Shown here piece after piece: positions 9,168 through 17,766 of a stretch of 64,000 nucleotides of DNA (position 1 is the first letter of the stretch; each line of letters begins with the position of its first letter). Both the position numbers and the translations under genes were made by a program. The notes below the pieces were generated by a model. It worked only from the letters and a program-made list of their open reading frames with translations. It was not told the origin of the DNA and ran no database searches. The stretch is from Sphaerotilus microaerophilus (GTDB taxonomy: Bacteria > Pseudomonadota > Gammaproteobacteria > Burkholderiales > Burkholderiaceae_C). The stretch lies in the NCBI RefSeq assembly GCF_023734135.1, contig NZ_AP025730.1:496001-560000 (forward strand). The letters run 5' to 3'.

Positions 9168-9696
9168 GACGCGGACGCTGCATCACCCGCTCTGCGATCT
9201 GGAGCCCCTCTCGGTCGACCACGCCGCCGAGATGTTCCCGGTCCTGAGCGACCCGGCCATCTACGAGTATGAAAATGCCCCGCCTGCGTCCGAGGCCGCC
9301 CTGGCGGCGCGCTACGCACGGCAGGTCGTGGGCCACTCGCCGGACGGGCGAGAACGCTGGCTGAACTGGGTGATCCGCCGGAGGACGGGCGAACTCGCCG
9401 GCTACGTGCAGGCCACGCTGCATCCCGACGGCTCGGCCTACATTGGCTACGAGCTGGCCAGCCGCCACTGGCGCCAGGGCCTCGGCAGCGCCGCCGTCGC
9501 CACCCTGATCGGCGAGCTCATCGCCCACCAGGGGGTGACTCGCTGTGTGGCGGTGCTCAAGGCCCGCAATGCGCGCTCCCTGGGGTTGCTGCACAAGCTC
9601 GGGTTCCGTCCCGGATCACCCGCCGATCGAACGGCCTGGGCCGTGGATGACGACGAACTGATCCTGATCCAGCCCGCGCCGTCCCGCCCGGCCTAG
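9160..9696 (+). CDS. GNAT family N-acetyltransferase
   Basis: A 178-residue acetyltransferase of the RimJ/RimL-like GNAT group. The acetyl-CoA binding region is IGYELASRHWRQGLGSAAVA (motif A, with R-Q-G-L-G), followed by the LKARNARSLGLLHKLGFR segment typical of the C-terminal half. The substrate cannot be told from sequence; N-terminal or side-chain amines are typical. The start is taken as GTG at 9160 because GGAGG lies about ten bases upstream and the reading frame before it is a shadow of the PRPP-synthetase gene. It overlaps the end of that gene by 8 bases, so the two are probably translationally coupled. Its stop codon overlaps tail-to-tail with the next gene. Confidence 0.88.
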   Translation: MCETRTLHHPLCDLEPLSVDHAAEMFPVLSDPAIYEYENAPPASEAALAARYARQVVGHSPDGRERWLNWVIRRRTGELAGYVQATLHPDGSAYIGYELASRHWRQGLGSAAVATLIGELIAHQGVTRCVAVLKARNARSLGLLHKLGFRPGSPADRTAWAVDDDELILIQPAPSRPA

Positions 9697-11408
9697 GCCT
9701 GCGGGCCTGGCGTGCAGTGGGCGCTTGCCCAGTTGGTGCAGCGCGCTGCCAGGACCTCGCGCGGCGCCTGCGTGTCGATGACTTCGGCACGGCAGCCCGC
9801 CAGGCCCGCCAGTTCAGCGGCGTCGAACGGTTCCCGGACCCGCTGCTGAAACTCCAGCACCGCCACCCCCGCATCCGACGCATCGCGGCCTTCCTTCTCC
9901 CGGCGGGCGATGCGCTCGCGCAGCACCGGGTCGGGGGCACGGCATTCGAGCAGGTGCCCGGGCACGCCCGCCTGGGCGGCGACGGCCATCAGCGCACGGC
10001 GTTCGTGTGCGTGCAGGCAGGCGGCATCGACCACCACGGCCCAGCCGTCGGCCAGGGCCTGGGTGGCGGTGGCCTGCAGGTGGGCGTAGGTGCGCTCGGT
10101 GGCTTCGCGGCCGTAGAGCGTGGCGGCGGGGAGCTGGCCAGGGCCCTCGCCGGGGCGGTCGGTGGGCGCCAGGCCGTACAGGCGCTTGCGCTCCACGTCC
10201 GAGCGCAGCCAGACGGCGCCGAGCCCTTCGGCGATCTGGCGTGCCGCGGTGCTCTTGCCGGAACCGGAGAGGCCCCAGGTGACGACCAGCCGCGGCGTGG
10301 GCGCGGCGGCCAGCCGCTCGGCCAGCGCCAGGCCCTGCGCCGCCGCGGCGTGTTCGGCGCAGCGCAGCTCGTCGGGCACGTCCGGCTCGGCGGCGTGGAT
10401 CCAGGCCACCTTGACGCGCACCAGCGCGCGGTAGGCGGCCTGCCAGCGCAGCAGGCCGAGTGCGTCGAAGTCACCGGTGAGCTCCAGCCAGCGCGTCAGC
10501 AGGCGCTGCGCCAGCGCCGGCTGGCCGTGGGCGAGCAGGTCCATCCAGGGGAAGGCGAGTTCGGCCGCCACGTCGATCCAGCGCAGCTCGGGGTTGAACT
10601 CCAGCGCGTCGAAGGCCACCGGCTCCCCGTCGCGATCGTCCCCGATGAGGACCCAGTTGGCCAGGTGGGCGTCGCCGTGGCATTCGCGCACCCGGCCGGC
10701 GGCGTGGCGCCGCGCCATGAGCGGGGTGAGCGCGGCGGCGCGCTCTTCGCTCCAGCGGGCCAGGGCGGCGATGCGCTGGCGCTCGGACTCGGTCGGGGCC
10801 AGCCGGGTGACGGCCGCCAGGTTGTCGCGCACCCAGCGCAGCGTCACCTCGGGCCGTCCCGTGGCCGTGTCCGTCGCATCGGCCGCGGTCAGCGTGGCGT
10901 GGAAGGCCACCAGCCGCTCGGCCAGCCGCTCCACCACCTCGGCGGTCAGCTCGCCCCGGTCGGCCAGGTGCGCCAGCAGGCGCGAGTCGTCGAAGCGGCG
11001 CATGTGCAGCACCCAGTCGAGCGTGCCGGGCGGGGCTGCTGCGCCGACGGCGAGGGCCGGGCCAAATGTGGGCGCTTCCGCAGGGCCGATCACCGGGTGC
11101 ACGCCCAGGTACAGCGCGGGCGCGGTGCGGCGGTTCAGGCGCAGCTCCTCCTCGCAGAAGTGGCGCCGTGCCTCGGCACTGGCGAAGTCGAGGAAGCCGA
11201 GCGCGAGCGGCTTCTTCAGCTTCCAGGCGTCATCGCCCGCCAGCAACACGCTGGAGATGTGCGTGTCGATGCGGCGGGGCAGCTCACCACCGCCGTGGTC
11301 GGTGTCCAGCTGCTGCGCCAGTGCCTCGATCAGCGCATCGATCAGCGCGTGGTGCTCCGCCAGCGCCTGTGCGCCCACCGGATCGGGCTGCACGACTCCG
11401 CTCGGCAC
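9693..11408 (-). CDS. Bifunctional aminoglycoside-phosphotransferase-like / P-loop kinase protein
   Basis: A 571-residue two-domain protein. Residues 1 to about 365 form an aminoglycoside-phosphotransferase-like kinase fold with THISSVLLAGDDAWKLKKP (nucleotide-binding Lys) and the catalytic/metal loop VRECHGDAHLANWVL. Residues from about 372 form a P-loop kinase of the zeta-toxin/gluconokinase type, with Walker A GLSGSGKST at 379-387, LRSDVERKRLYGL and a C-terminal RRADE-like region. This exact fusion is widespread in proteobacteria and is usually annotated as bifunctional aminoglycoside phosphotransferase/ATP-binding protein; no resistance role is established. It is a single gene, convergent with the GNAT gene and 13 bp from the DUF3617 gene upstream on the same strand. 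Confidence 0.88.
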   Translation of the reverse strand: MPSGVVQPDPVGAQALAEHHALIDALIEALAQQLDTDHGGGELPRRIDTHISSVLLAGDDAWKLKKPLALGFLDFASAEARRHFCEEELRLNRRTAPALYLGVHPVIGPAEAPTFGPALAVGAAAPPGTLDWVLHMRRFDDSRLLAHLADRGELTAEVVERLAERLVAFHATLTAADATDTATGRPEVTLRWVRDNLAAVTRLAPTESERQRIAALARWSEERAAALTPLMARRHAAGRVRECHGDAHLANWVLIGDDRDGEPVAFDALEFNPELRWIDVAAELAFPWMDLLAHGQPALAQRLLTRWLELTGDFDALGLLRWQAAYRALVRVKVAWIHAAEPDVPDELRCAEHAAAAQGLALAERLAAAPTPRLVVTWGLSGSGKSTAARQIAEGLGAVWLRSDVERKRLYGLAPTDRPGEGPGQLPAATLYGREATERTYAHLQATATQALADGWAVVVDAACLHAHERRALMAVAAQAGVPGHLLECRAPDPVLRERIARREKEGRDASDAGVAVLEFQQRVREPFDAAELAGLAGCRAEVIDTQAPREVLAARCTNWASAHCTPGPQA

Positions 11409-11421
11409 GGCCTTGCCCGGC

Positions 11422-12021
11422 TCAGCGGGCGCGCGGCTTCAGGTCGCCGCAGTCGGCACCGAGCCAGGTGGAGCTGTTCTCCACGTTCACCGTCTCGCTG
11501 CGCCCGCCGACCACGGTGCGCACGACGGTGCGCCCACTTGCCGAGGTGGCGCTGGTGAGGGTGTACTCGCCTTCGCCGCTCATGGGCGGCTCGGTGCGGC
11601 AGCTGAAGGTGTAGCGGAACACCTTGCCGCTGCGCTGGCCCTGCTGGGTGCAGCCCTCCTGCGCCTGGGGCAGCTCCTCGCGCTCGGCCTGCTCCTTGGT
11701 CACGCACACGCGCACCGTGTTGCCCTGCGGGCCCAGGGCGACGCCGCGGCCCTTCATCATGGCCTCCATCTGCGCGCGCTGCTCGGGCGGCAGGTTCTGC
11801 ATCTGCTGCTGGGCCATTGCCATCGCGCTGGCCAGGTCACCGCCGCCACCACCACCGGCCGCGCCCCCGCCCTGGACGCGGGCCGAGATTTCCCACAGGC
11901 CGGGTTTCATCTTGCCGCTGGCCTGGGCGTGTGCGTCCCAGGCGGACCAGGCACCGACCACGACGAGGGCACCCAGGGCAAACCAGCGCTTGACGCTGCA
12001 GGGGGTGAGTTCGAAAGCCAT
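11422..12021 (-). CDS. DUF3617 domain exported protein
   Basis: A 199-residue protein with an N-terminal signal-like segment (VKRWFALGALVVVGAWSAWDAHAQA) and predicted cleavage after AHA. The mature part begins KMKPGLWEISARVQGGG, the typical opening of DUF3617 proteins, and ends in WLGADCGDLKPRAR. Three or four Cys residues (CVTKEQ, GCTQQG, FSCRTE, ADCGDL) could pair as disulphides in the periplasm. A glycine-rich stretch and a Met/Gln-rich helix (AMAMAQQQMQNLPPEQ) lie between. Function is unknown for the family. The ATG at 12021 has a perfect AGGAGG upstream; a longer frame to 12057 is not supported. Confidence 0.85.
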   Translation of the reverse strand: MAFELTPCSVKRWFALGALVVVGAWSAWDAHAQASGKMKPGLWEISARVQGGGAAGGGGGGDLASAMAMAQQQMQNLPPEQRAQMEAMMKGRGVALGPQGNTVRVCVTKEQAEREELPQAQEGCTQQGQRSGKVFRYTFSCRTEPPMSGEGEYTLTSATSASGRTVVRTVVGGRSETVNVENSSTWLGADCGDLKPRAR

Positions 12022-12124
12022 CGCAAACCTCCTTGTCCGACGCGGCGCAACCCACACCGCAGGACGATGTTAGGCCCGGGCTGCCTATCATCGCGATGAC
12101 CCGTGTCACGCCATGTAAGCCGCC

Positions 12125-13528
12125 ATGCCCGCCGTACCCTTCTCTACGCTTGCCGACCTGCGCCGCCGCCTGGACCAGGGCGAGCTCACCCACGAGGCCC
12201 TGGTGCAGGCCGCCCTGGAACGCGCTGCCAGCCCCGCCGCGGCGCAGGTCTTCACGCGGCTGTATGCCGACGCCGCACTGGCCGCGGCCCGCCACGCCGA
12301 TGCGGCGCAGGCGGCCGGCGTGCGGCTGGGCCTGCTGGCCGGGCTGCCGGTGACGATCAAGGACCTCTACGACGTGGCCGGCGAAACCACCCTGGCCGGC
12401 TCGGTGATCCGCCTGGGCGCCACTCCCGCGGAGGCCGATGCACCCGCGGTGCAGCGCCTTCGCGCAGCCGGTGCGGCCATCCTCGGCAAGACGGCGATGA
12501 CCGAGTTCGCCTTCTCGGGCGTCGGCATCAACCCGCACCACGGCACGCCGGCCAACCCCGCCTGGCCGGGCGCGGGGCTGCCCGGGGTGGCGCCGCGCAT
12601 CCCGGGCGGCTCGTCCTCCGGCGCGGCGGTGTCGGTGGCGCTGGGCATCGCGGTGGTGGCGCTGGGCTCGGACACCGGCGGCTCGATCCGCATCCCCGCC
12701 GCGCTCTGCGGGCTGGTCGGCTTCAAGAGCACGCAGGCCCGCACGCCGCGCACGGGCACCTTCGAGCTGGCGCGCTCGCTGGACACCGTCTGCGCCATGA
12801 CCCGCAGCGTGGCCGACGGCATCGCCGTGGACGCGGGAATCGCCGACGCGCCGCTGGCCGTCGAGCCCCGCCCGCTGGACGGCGTGCGCCTGGCGCTGCC
12901 CGGCACGCTGATGCTCGATGCGCTGGAGCCCGCGGTGGCCGTGGCCTTCGAGCGGGCGCTGACGGCACTGTCGGCCGCGGGCGCGCGCATCATCGAGCTG
13001 CCGCTGACCGAACTGGGCGAGATCGGCACGTTGAACGCACCCGGCGGCTTCTCGGCGGTGGAGGCCTTCGCGGTGCACAGCGCGTACTTCGCGGCCGAGC
13101 GCCACCGCTTCGACCCCCGCGTGGCGCAGCGCATCGCGCTGGGCGAGCCGGTGACCGCAGCGCAGTACATCGCGCTGCAGGACCGGCGGCACGACTGGAT
13201 CGGGCGGACGGGCCGCGCGCTGGCCGGCTTCGACGCCATCGTCAGCCCGACCGTGCCGATCCTGGCGCCCGAGATCGCCGCGCTCGAGGCCAGCGACGAA
13301 GCCAGCGACCAGGCTTTTTTCCGCGCCAACGGCCTGCTGCTGCGCAACACCTTCGTCGCCAACTACCTGGACGGCTGCGCGTTCAGCCTGCCCTGCCAGG
13401 CCCCGGGTGAGGCACCGGTGGGGCTGATGTTGACCGCGCCGGGCGGCCATGACGCGCGGCTCGCCGGGGTGGCGCTGGCGGTGGAGGCGGCGCTGAAAGC
13501 GGTACTGGAGCCGGCCCGCGCTGCCTGA
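12125..13528 (+). CDS. Amidase signature family hydrolase
   Basis: A 467-residue amidase of the Ser-Ser-Lys class that hydrolyses carboxamides; the natural substrate is not evident. The catalytic lysine is K79 in LPVTIKDLYD, the Gly/Ser-rich block RIPGGSSSGAAVSVALG covers the cis-serine near residues 163-165, and the nucleophile is S187 in SDTGGSIRIPAALCG. All three are intact. It is smaller than GatA partners and no gatB or gatC lies nearby, so a role in Gln-tRNA transamidation is unlikely. It is transcribed away from the DUF3617 gene, with about 100 bp between them, and converges on the SDR gene with a 13-bp gap. Confidence 0.92.
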   Translation: MPAVPFSTLADLRRRLDQGELTHEALVQAALERAASPAAAQVFTRLYADAALAAARHADAAQAAGVRLGLLAGLPVTIKDLYDVAGETTLAGSVIRLGATPAEADAPAVQRLRAAGAAILGKTAMTEFAFSGVGINPHHGTPANPAWPGAGLPGVAPRIPGGSSSGAAVSVALGIAVVALGSDTGGSIRIPAALCGLVGFKSTQARTPRTGTFELARSLDTVCAMTRSVADGIAVDAGIADAPLAVEPRPLDGVRLALPGTLMLDALEPAVAVAFERALTALSAAGARIIELPLTELGEIGTLNAPGGFSAVEAFAVHSAYFAAERHRFDPRVAQRIALGEPVTAAQYIALQDRRHDWIGRTGRALAGFDAIVSPTVPILAPEIAALEASDEASDQAFFRANGLLLRNTFVANYLDGCAFSLPCQAPGEAPVGLMLTAPGGHDARLAGVALAVEAALKAVLEPARAA

Positions 13529-13541
13529 CCAGCCCAGCCGA

Positions 13542-14441
13542 TCAGCCCAGCAGATCCTGCAGCGCGCCGCCCAGCGCCGGGTGGCGGAAGTGGAAGCCGC
13601 GCGCCTGCGCATGCGCCGGCAGCACGCGCTGGCCGCCAAGCAGCAACGGGGCCATCTCGCCGGCCGCCAGCTTCAGCACCCAGGCCGGTGCAGCCAGGAA
13701 GGCCGGGCGGTGCAGCGCGCGGGCGAGCTGGGCGGTGAACTCGGCGTTCGTTACCGGCTGCGGCGCGGTGAGGTTGAAGGCGCCGCTGGCCTGCGGGTCG
13801 GCCAGCAGGTGCAGCAGCAGGGCGTGCCAGTCGTCCTCGTGGATCCAGCTCATCCACTGGCGGCCGTCGCCCAGGCGGGCGCCCAGCCCGAGCGAAAACG
13901 GCAGCCGCATGCGCGCCAGCAGGCCGCCATCGCGCGCCAGCACCAGGCCGGTGCGCAGCCAGCACAGCCGCAGCCCCAGGCCCTGAACGGGCCGGGCGGC
14001 GGCCTCCCAGTCGGCGCAGAGCCGGGCGGCAAAGTCGGCGGCGGGCGGCGCGGCCTCGGTGAAGACGCGTTCGCCGCCATCGCCGTAGACGCCCACCGCC
14101 GAGCCACTGAGCAGCACCGCCGGCCGCCGGTGGGCTGCGGCGATACGCTGCACCAGCTGCTCGGTCAGCGCGATGCGGCTGTCACGCAGCCGGGCCTTGC
14201 GCGCCGCCGTCCAGCGTGCGTCGGCGATCGGCTCGCCGGCCAGGTTGACCACCGCGTCGAAGTGGCGTTCCGGCGTCCAGGCGGCGAGATCGTTCCAGAC
14301 CTCCACGTCCCTGCCGCAGAGGGCGCGCACCCGCTCTGCCGGCTGGCGGCTGAGCACGGTGACGCGGTGGCCGGTCTGCTGCAGCGTGGTGCACAGTGGC
14401 CGGCCGAGGGTGCCGGTGGCGCCGGTGATGAGGAGGTGCAT
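13542..14441 (-). CDS. TIGR01777 family NAD(P)-dependent epimerase/oxidoreductase
   Basis: An atypical short-chain dehydrogenase (SDR39U1/YfcH-like) of 299 residues. The nucleotide-binding motif is LITGATGTLGRPL at the N-terminus. Further family landmarks are VVNLAGEPIADARWTAARK, SGSAVGVYGDGGERVFTE (the Tyr of the catalytic site), WMSWIHEDDW and FNLTAPQPVTNAEF, and the C-terminal DUF1731 portion contains LLLGGQRVLP. The start at 14441 is chosen because MHLLITGATG is the canonical N-terminus. Its role in cells is not established; a cell-division-related function has been suggested for some members. It is a single gene lying 53 bp downstream of the acylase gene on the same strand, which may mean co-transcription. 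Confidence 0.9.
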   Translation of the reverse strand: MHLLITGATGTLGRPLCTTLQQTGHRVTVLSRQPAERVRALCGRDVEVWNDLAAWTPERHFDAVVNLAGEPIADARWTAARKARLRDSRIALTEQLVQRIAAAHRRPAVLLSGSAVGVYGDGGERVFTEAAPPAADFAARLCADWEAAARPVQGLGLRLCWLRTGLVLARDGGLLARMRLPFSLGLGARLGDGRQWMSWIHEDDWHALLLHLLADPQASGAFNLTAPQPVTNAEFTAQLARALHRPAFLAAPAWVLKLAAGEMAPLLLGGQRVLPAHAQARGFHFRHPALGGALQDLLG

Positions 14442-14494
14442 GGCGGCGGGCTCTTGCCTCTTGCTCAAGGGACGACGAGCCTAGCGCGCCAGCC

Positions 14495-16915
14495 TCAATC
14501 GCGCACGAGCCGCTTCACTGCCCCCACGCGCTGCCTGGCCACGTCCTCGGCGTGGAAGGGCAGCGTGGGCCATTGCTTGGCGGCAAAGGTCTTCAGCTGG
14601 TCGAAGGCAAAGGGCGAGTCGGGTTGCGAGGCTTGGCCGTAGGCCAGGATGGCCTGCGCCACCGGCCCGCGCGCGTCGAAAGTCACGGTCTGGAGGTAGC
14701 TGGAGCCGTAGTTCACGTCGTAGCCGGACTTTGGCAGAGTCGGCACGCCCTGGGTCTCGACCTTGTTGAGCACGCCCTCGAACTCGTCGCCGCCATGCAC
14801 CGGCACGTTGCCGCCGCCGTTGGCCGCGTTCATGCGCTTGAACTGCACCTGCGCCAGCGGCGCGTCCAGTGCAAAGCCGGCAGCGCGCACGGTGGCCACG
14901 GCTTTGTCGAGCGCCTCGAAGACCTTGGCGCGCACGGCAGCGTCGTCCAGCTTCAGGCCGGCGGGCGTGCGCACCGCGTCGGCGGGGTTGAAGGGCACAC
15001 GCCAGACACCGGCGATGTCCTTGGCCTGGCGCCACCATTCGCGGAAGAGGTGGGCACCGCGCGACTCGGGGTTGTTGCGGCGGTCCCAGCCCTTCAGCGC
15101 GGCGCAGCCGTCGCGGCTCGCGTCGCTGAGCGGGCCGGCCGAGCCATTGGCACAGCCAGCGAGCAGGTCGTCCAGCACGATCCGCGCGGCGTGGTTGCGG
15201 TTCAGGAATAGCATGGCCTGCACCTCGGCCGGGCCGACCTTGCCGTCCGGCGCGATCCCGTCACGTGCGGCCAGGCGCTCGCCGATCTCCAGGATGCCGG
15301 CGCGGGTGCGCAGCCGCTGCGGCGTGCCCACCGGGCCGACCATCGGCGAGATGCCCGCCAGCGGGGTGGCCGGGTTGCTGAGCCAGAAGCTGTCGTTGGA
15401 GTTCTGCACCCAGTCGCGGCGCTGGACGATCGGCATGCGCTCGATGGGCGTCAGACCCGGCACGGGCGAGGTGGGGTCGCGGCGCCAGCTGCAGTCGCTG
15501 CGCGAGCCGTCCAGCACCGGCAGGCCGGCGGCGCGGAAGAGGGCGGCCGCCGGCTTCGAGGGCGCGCAGCGCTCCAGCTGGGCGGCATCGACGTCGGGCA
15601 CCACGCTGACGTCGGCGACCATGGCGTCGCCGTGGCGGTCGGCCGCGACGGTGTTCACCCAGGGGATGCCGAGCTTGGCCAGCCCGGCGCGGAGGTCCGC
15701 CAGGTTCTTCGCGCGGTTGAAGGCCAGCCAGCTGTCGCCGTAGCGCATGTTCAGCGTGTTGGCGTCCTGGATGGCATAGGCCTGCGTCGCGGTCCAGTTC
15801 AGCCCGGCGCGCGGCATCACCAGCACCGGGCCCCAGCGGGTCACCCAGACGGTGTGCTCGCGCGTGCTCAGGCTGCCGTCGGCGGCCCGCACCTCGTAGC
15901 GCACCGTGCGCGGCGTCATCGCCTCGCTCTGGCCGTCGACCAGGTAGGCGCGCGGGTTGCCGGGCGCCAGCTTCAGTTCATGCAGGGTGAAGCGCTTGCC
16001 GGTCGAGACGGTGTGGGTCCAGGCCACGTCGCGGTTGAAGCCGATCTGCACCAGGCCGCCGTGGCCGATGGCCGCGCCCATCACGTCCAGCTCGCCGGGG
16101 ATGGTCAGGTGCATCTGCCAGAAGCGGTTGATGCCATACCAGGGGAAGTGCGGGTTGCCCAGCAGCACCCCGGCGCCGTTGCGGGTCACCTCGGCGCCAA
16201 AGGCCCAGCCATTGGAGCCGATCGGCGGGTCGAGCACCACCTCCTCGCGCAGCGCGGCGGTGGCGTCCGCCAGGCTCACCGGAGCCGGCAGGGCGGCGCC
16301 CGCCTGGGGCGGCTGGGCAGCGACCACCGCGTCGGCCAGCGCCGCGACGCCGGCCTGCACCATCGACAGCTCGTTGAGCCGCAGGTAGTCGGCCAGCGTC
16401 ATCGGCCGCAGCCAGGGCTGGGCGGCGCAGGGGGCCGGGAGCTGGCTGGCCTGATCGCGCAGGAAGCGGTTCCAGCCGGCCACATAGCCGCGCGCCAGCG
16501 CCTGCGTGTCGGCACTGGCGGCCACGAAGGCCCGGGCCAGCGCGGCGTCGTCCATGTGGGCGCGCACAAAGGTGTCGATCAGCGCGTTGGGCAGCGGGCG
16601 CAGGCCGAACAGCCCGCGGGCCTCGGCGCCGAACCAGCGCGAGCGCTCGCCGCGGACGGTGATGAGCTGGTTGGCGGTCTGGCAGGCGTTGTCCTCGGCA
16701 TGGGCATAGGCCACGCCGTAGGCCAGCGACTCGAGGTTGGCCGCCTCAATGTGCGCCACGCCGTGGGCGCTGCGCTGGATCTGAACGCTGCGGGCGTCGA
16801 GTCCGCCGGCGCCGCCCGGTGTGGTGCAGGCGGCCAGCAGGGCGGCACTGAGCAGTGCGGCGATCGCTGCGGCCGATGTCGGGTGCCGCTGCACCATGAG
16901 GCGGGGAAGGGTCAC
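14495..16915 (-). CDS. Penicillin acylase family protein (possible acyl-homoserine-lactone acylase), lipoprotein
   Basis: An N-terminal-nucleophile hydrolase of 806 residues. The signal has a lipobox LLAAC with Cys30, predicting a lipoprotein. The alpha-chain region includes RSAHGVAHIEA and GVAYAHAEDNAC; the predicted autocleavage site is Gly-Ser234 in IGSNGWAFGAE, giving a beta chain with N-terminal Ser. HFPWYGINRFWQMHL and FNRDVAWTHTVSTGKRFTLH are typical of the acylases that remove acyl chains from homoserine lactones or related amides. Substrate cannot be assigned with certainty. GTG at 16915 is preferred because GGAGA lies about seven bases upstream; ATG at 16897 lacks a site. It is divergent from the 2-oxoacid oxidoreductase operon. 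Confidence 0.88.
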   Translation of the reverse strand: MTLPRLMVQRHPTSAAAIAALLSAALLAACTTPGGAGGLDARSVQIQRSAHGVAHIEAANLESLAYGVAYAHAEDNACQTANQLITVRGERSRWFGAEARGLFGLRPLPNALIDTFVRAHMDDAALARAFVAASADTQALARGYVAGWNRFLRDQASQLPAPCAAQPWLRPMTLADYLRLNELSMVQAGVAALADAVVAAQPPQAGAALPAPVSLADATAALREEVVLDPPIGSNGWAFGAEVTRNGAGVLLGNPHFPWYGINRFWQMHLTIPGELDVMGAAIGHGGLVQIGFNRDVAWTHTVSTGKRFTLHELKLAPGNPRAYLVDGQSEAMTPRTVRYEVRAADGSLSTREHTVWVTRWGPVLVMPRAGLNWTATQAYAIQDANTLNMRYGDSWLAFNRAKNLADLRAGLAKLGIPWVNTVAADRHGDAMVADVSVVPDVDAAQLERCAPSKPAAALFRAAGLPVLDGSRSDCSWRRDPTSPVPGLTPIERMPIVQRRDWVQNSNDSFWLSNPATPLAGISPMVGPVGTPQRLRTRAGILEIGERLAARDGIAPDGKVGPAEVQAMLFLNRNHAARIVLDDLLAGCANGSAGPLSDASRDGCAALKGWDRRNNPESRGAHLFREWWRQAKDIAGVWRVPFNPADAVRTPAGLKLDDAAVRAKVFEALDKAVATVRAAGFALDAPLAQVQFKRMNAANGGGNVPVHGGDEFEGVLNKVETQGVPTLPKSGYDVNYGSSYLQTVTFDARGPVAQAILAYGQASQPDSPFAFDQLKTFAAKQWPTLPFHAEDVARQRVGAVKRLVRD

Positions 16916-17062
16916 GGGCGTCTCCGGTCTGGTTGTGTCCCGACTTGTAAGGTCCGCCACAGGCCCCGGCAATCCGGGTGTACCGGGGGCGCCTGTCACC
17001 CAGGCGTCATCGGGTGGTCCAGCGGGCGATCTGTCGGGAGCCAGTCGGGGTCGGGCGCGGGC

Positions 17063-17076
17063 TTGACGCGCCTCAA
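17063..17076. promoter_or_regulatory. FNR/CRP-type palindrome upstream of the 2-oxoacid oxidoreductase operon
   Basis: The sequence TTGACGCGCCTCAA forms TTGA-N6-TCAA, the same half-site spacing as the FNR/ANR consensus TTGAT-N4-ATCAA, with C replacing T and A at the inner positions. With flanking bases it extends to CTTGA-N6-TCAAG (17062-17077). It lies about 82 bp before the first gene of the oxygen-sensitive enzyme operon and inside the 242-bp divergent region. Only the symmetry and position are seen; binding is inference. Confidence 0.35.
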
Positions 17077-17157
17077 GACCGGCTGGCGCGCCGAGTCGAA
17101 CAATGCCGGGTTCCAGGCCACCGCGCCTGGCGGCAACCACAACGAGGAGCAAGGCCG

Positions 17158-17766
17158 ATGCTGCAGATCCGGATCCATGGGCGGGGCGGGCAGGGGGTGG
17201 TCACCGCCGCCGAGTTGCTGTCGGTCGCTGCCTTCGAGCAGGGCCGTCACGCCCAAGCCTTCCCGAGCTTCGGCTCCGAGCGCACCGGCGCGCCGGTGGT
17301 GGCCTTCTGCCGCATCGACGACCGCGAGATCCGCCTGCGCGAGCCCATCCTGGCGCCCGACGTGCTGATCGTGCAGGACCCGACGCTGCTGCACCAGGTG
17401 GACGTCTTCCAGGGCCTGAAGCCCGATGGCTACGTGCTGATCAACAGCCGCCGCAGCTTCGATGCGCTCGGCCTGGGCGAGGTGGCCAAGCAGTTCCGCC
17501 ACGAGCGGCTGACCACCGTGCCTGCCACCGAGATCGCGCTCAAGCACCTGGGCCGCCCGCTGCCCAACGCGGTGCTGCTGGGCGGCTTTGCCGCGCTGTC
17601 CGGCCTGGTGTCGCTGGACGCGGTGGCCCATGCCATCAGCGACCGGTTCAGCGGCAAGGTGGCCGAGGGCAACATCGCCGCGGCCAGCGAGGCCTTCGAG
17701 TTCGTGCGCCAGGAATTGGAGGAATTGGCGGAAATGCAGGAGGCGGCCCATGCTCAAGCAGATTGA
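17158..17766 (+). CDS. 2-oxoacid:acceptor oxidoreductase, gamma subunit
   Basis: Gamma chain of a pyruvate- or 2-oxoacid:ferredoxin oxidoreductase, 202 residues. It starts MLQIRIHGRGGQGVVTAAEL, the hallmark of the gamma domain, and contains FPSFGSERTGAPVVAFCRID and DPTLLHQVDVFQGLKPDGYV. The gamma domain binds CoA and completes the catalytic assembly. GGAG precedes the ATG at 17158. It is the first gene of a four-gene operon (gamma, alpha, beta, electron-transfer flavoprotein) and overlaps the alpha gene by 17 bases. Free-standing gamma, alpha and beta genes indicate the heteromeric type, not the single-chain NifJ type. The substrate could be pyruvate, 2-oxoglutarate, 2-oxoisovalerate or an aryl 2-oxoacid. 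Confidence 0.93.
   Translation: MLQIRIHGRGGQGVVTAAELLSVAAFEQGRHAQAFPSFGSERTGAPVVAFCRIDDREIRLREPILAPDVLIVQDPTLLHQVDVFQGLKPDGYVLINSRRSFDALGLGEVAKQFRHERLTTVPATEIALKHLGRPLPNAVLLGGFAALSGLVSLDAVAHAISDRFSGKVAEGNIAAASEAFEFVRQELEELAEMQEAAHAQAD

Noticed and set aside
9693..11408. An aminoglycoside resistance gene
   Set aside because: The APH-like kinase domain fused to a P-loop kinase is a common proteobacterial protein with no established resistance role.
12361..13362. Minus-strand frame opposite the amidase gene
   Set aside because: The amidase on the plus strand carries a full Ser-Ser-Lys triad, so the opposite frame is a shadow.
14495..16915. Calling the acylase a penicillin G acylase or a named quorum-quenching enzyme
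   Set aside because: The Ntn-hydrolase fold is clear, but substrate-determining residues cannot be judged by eye.
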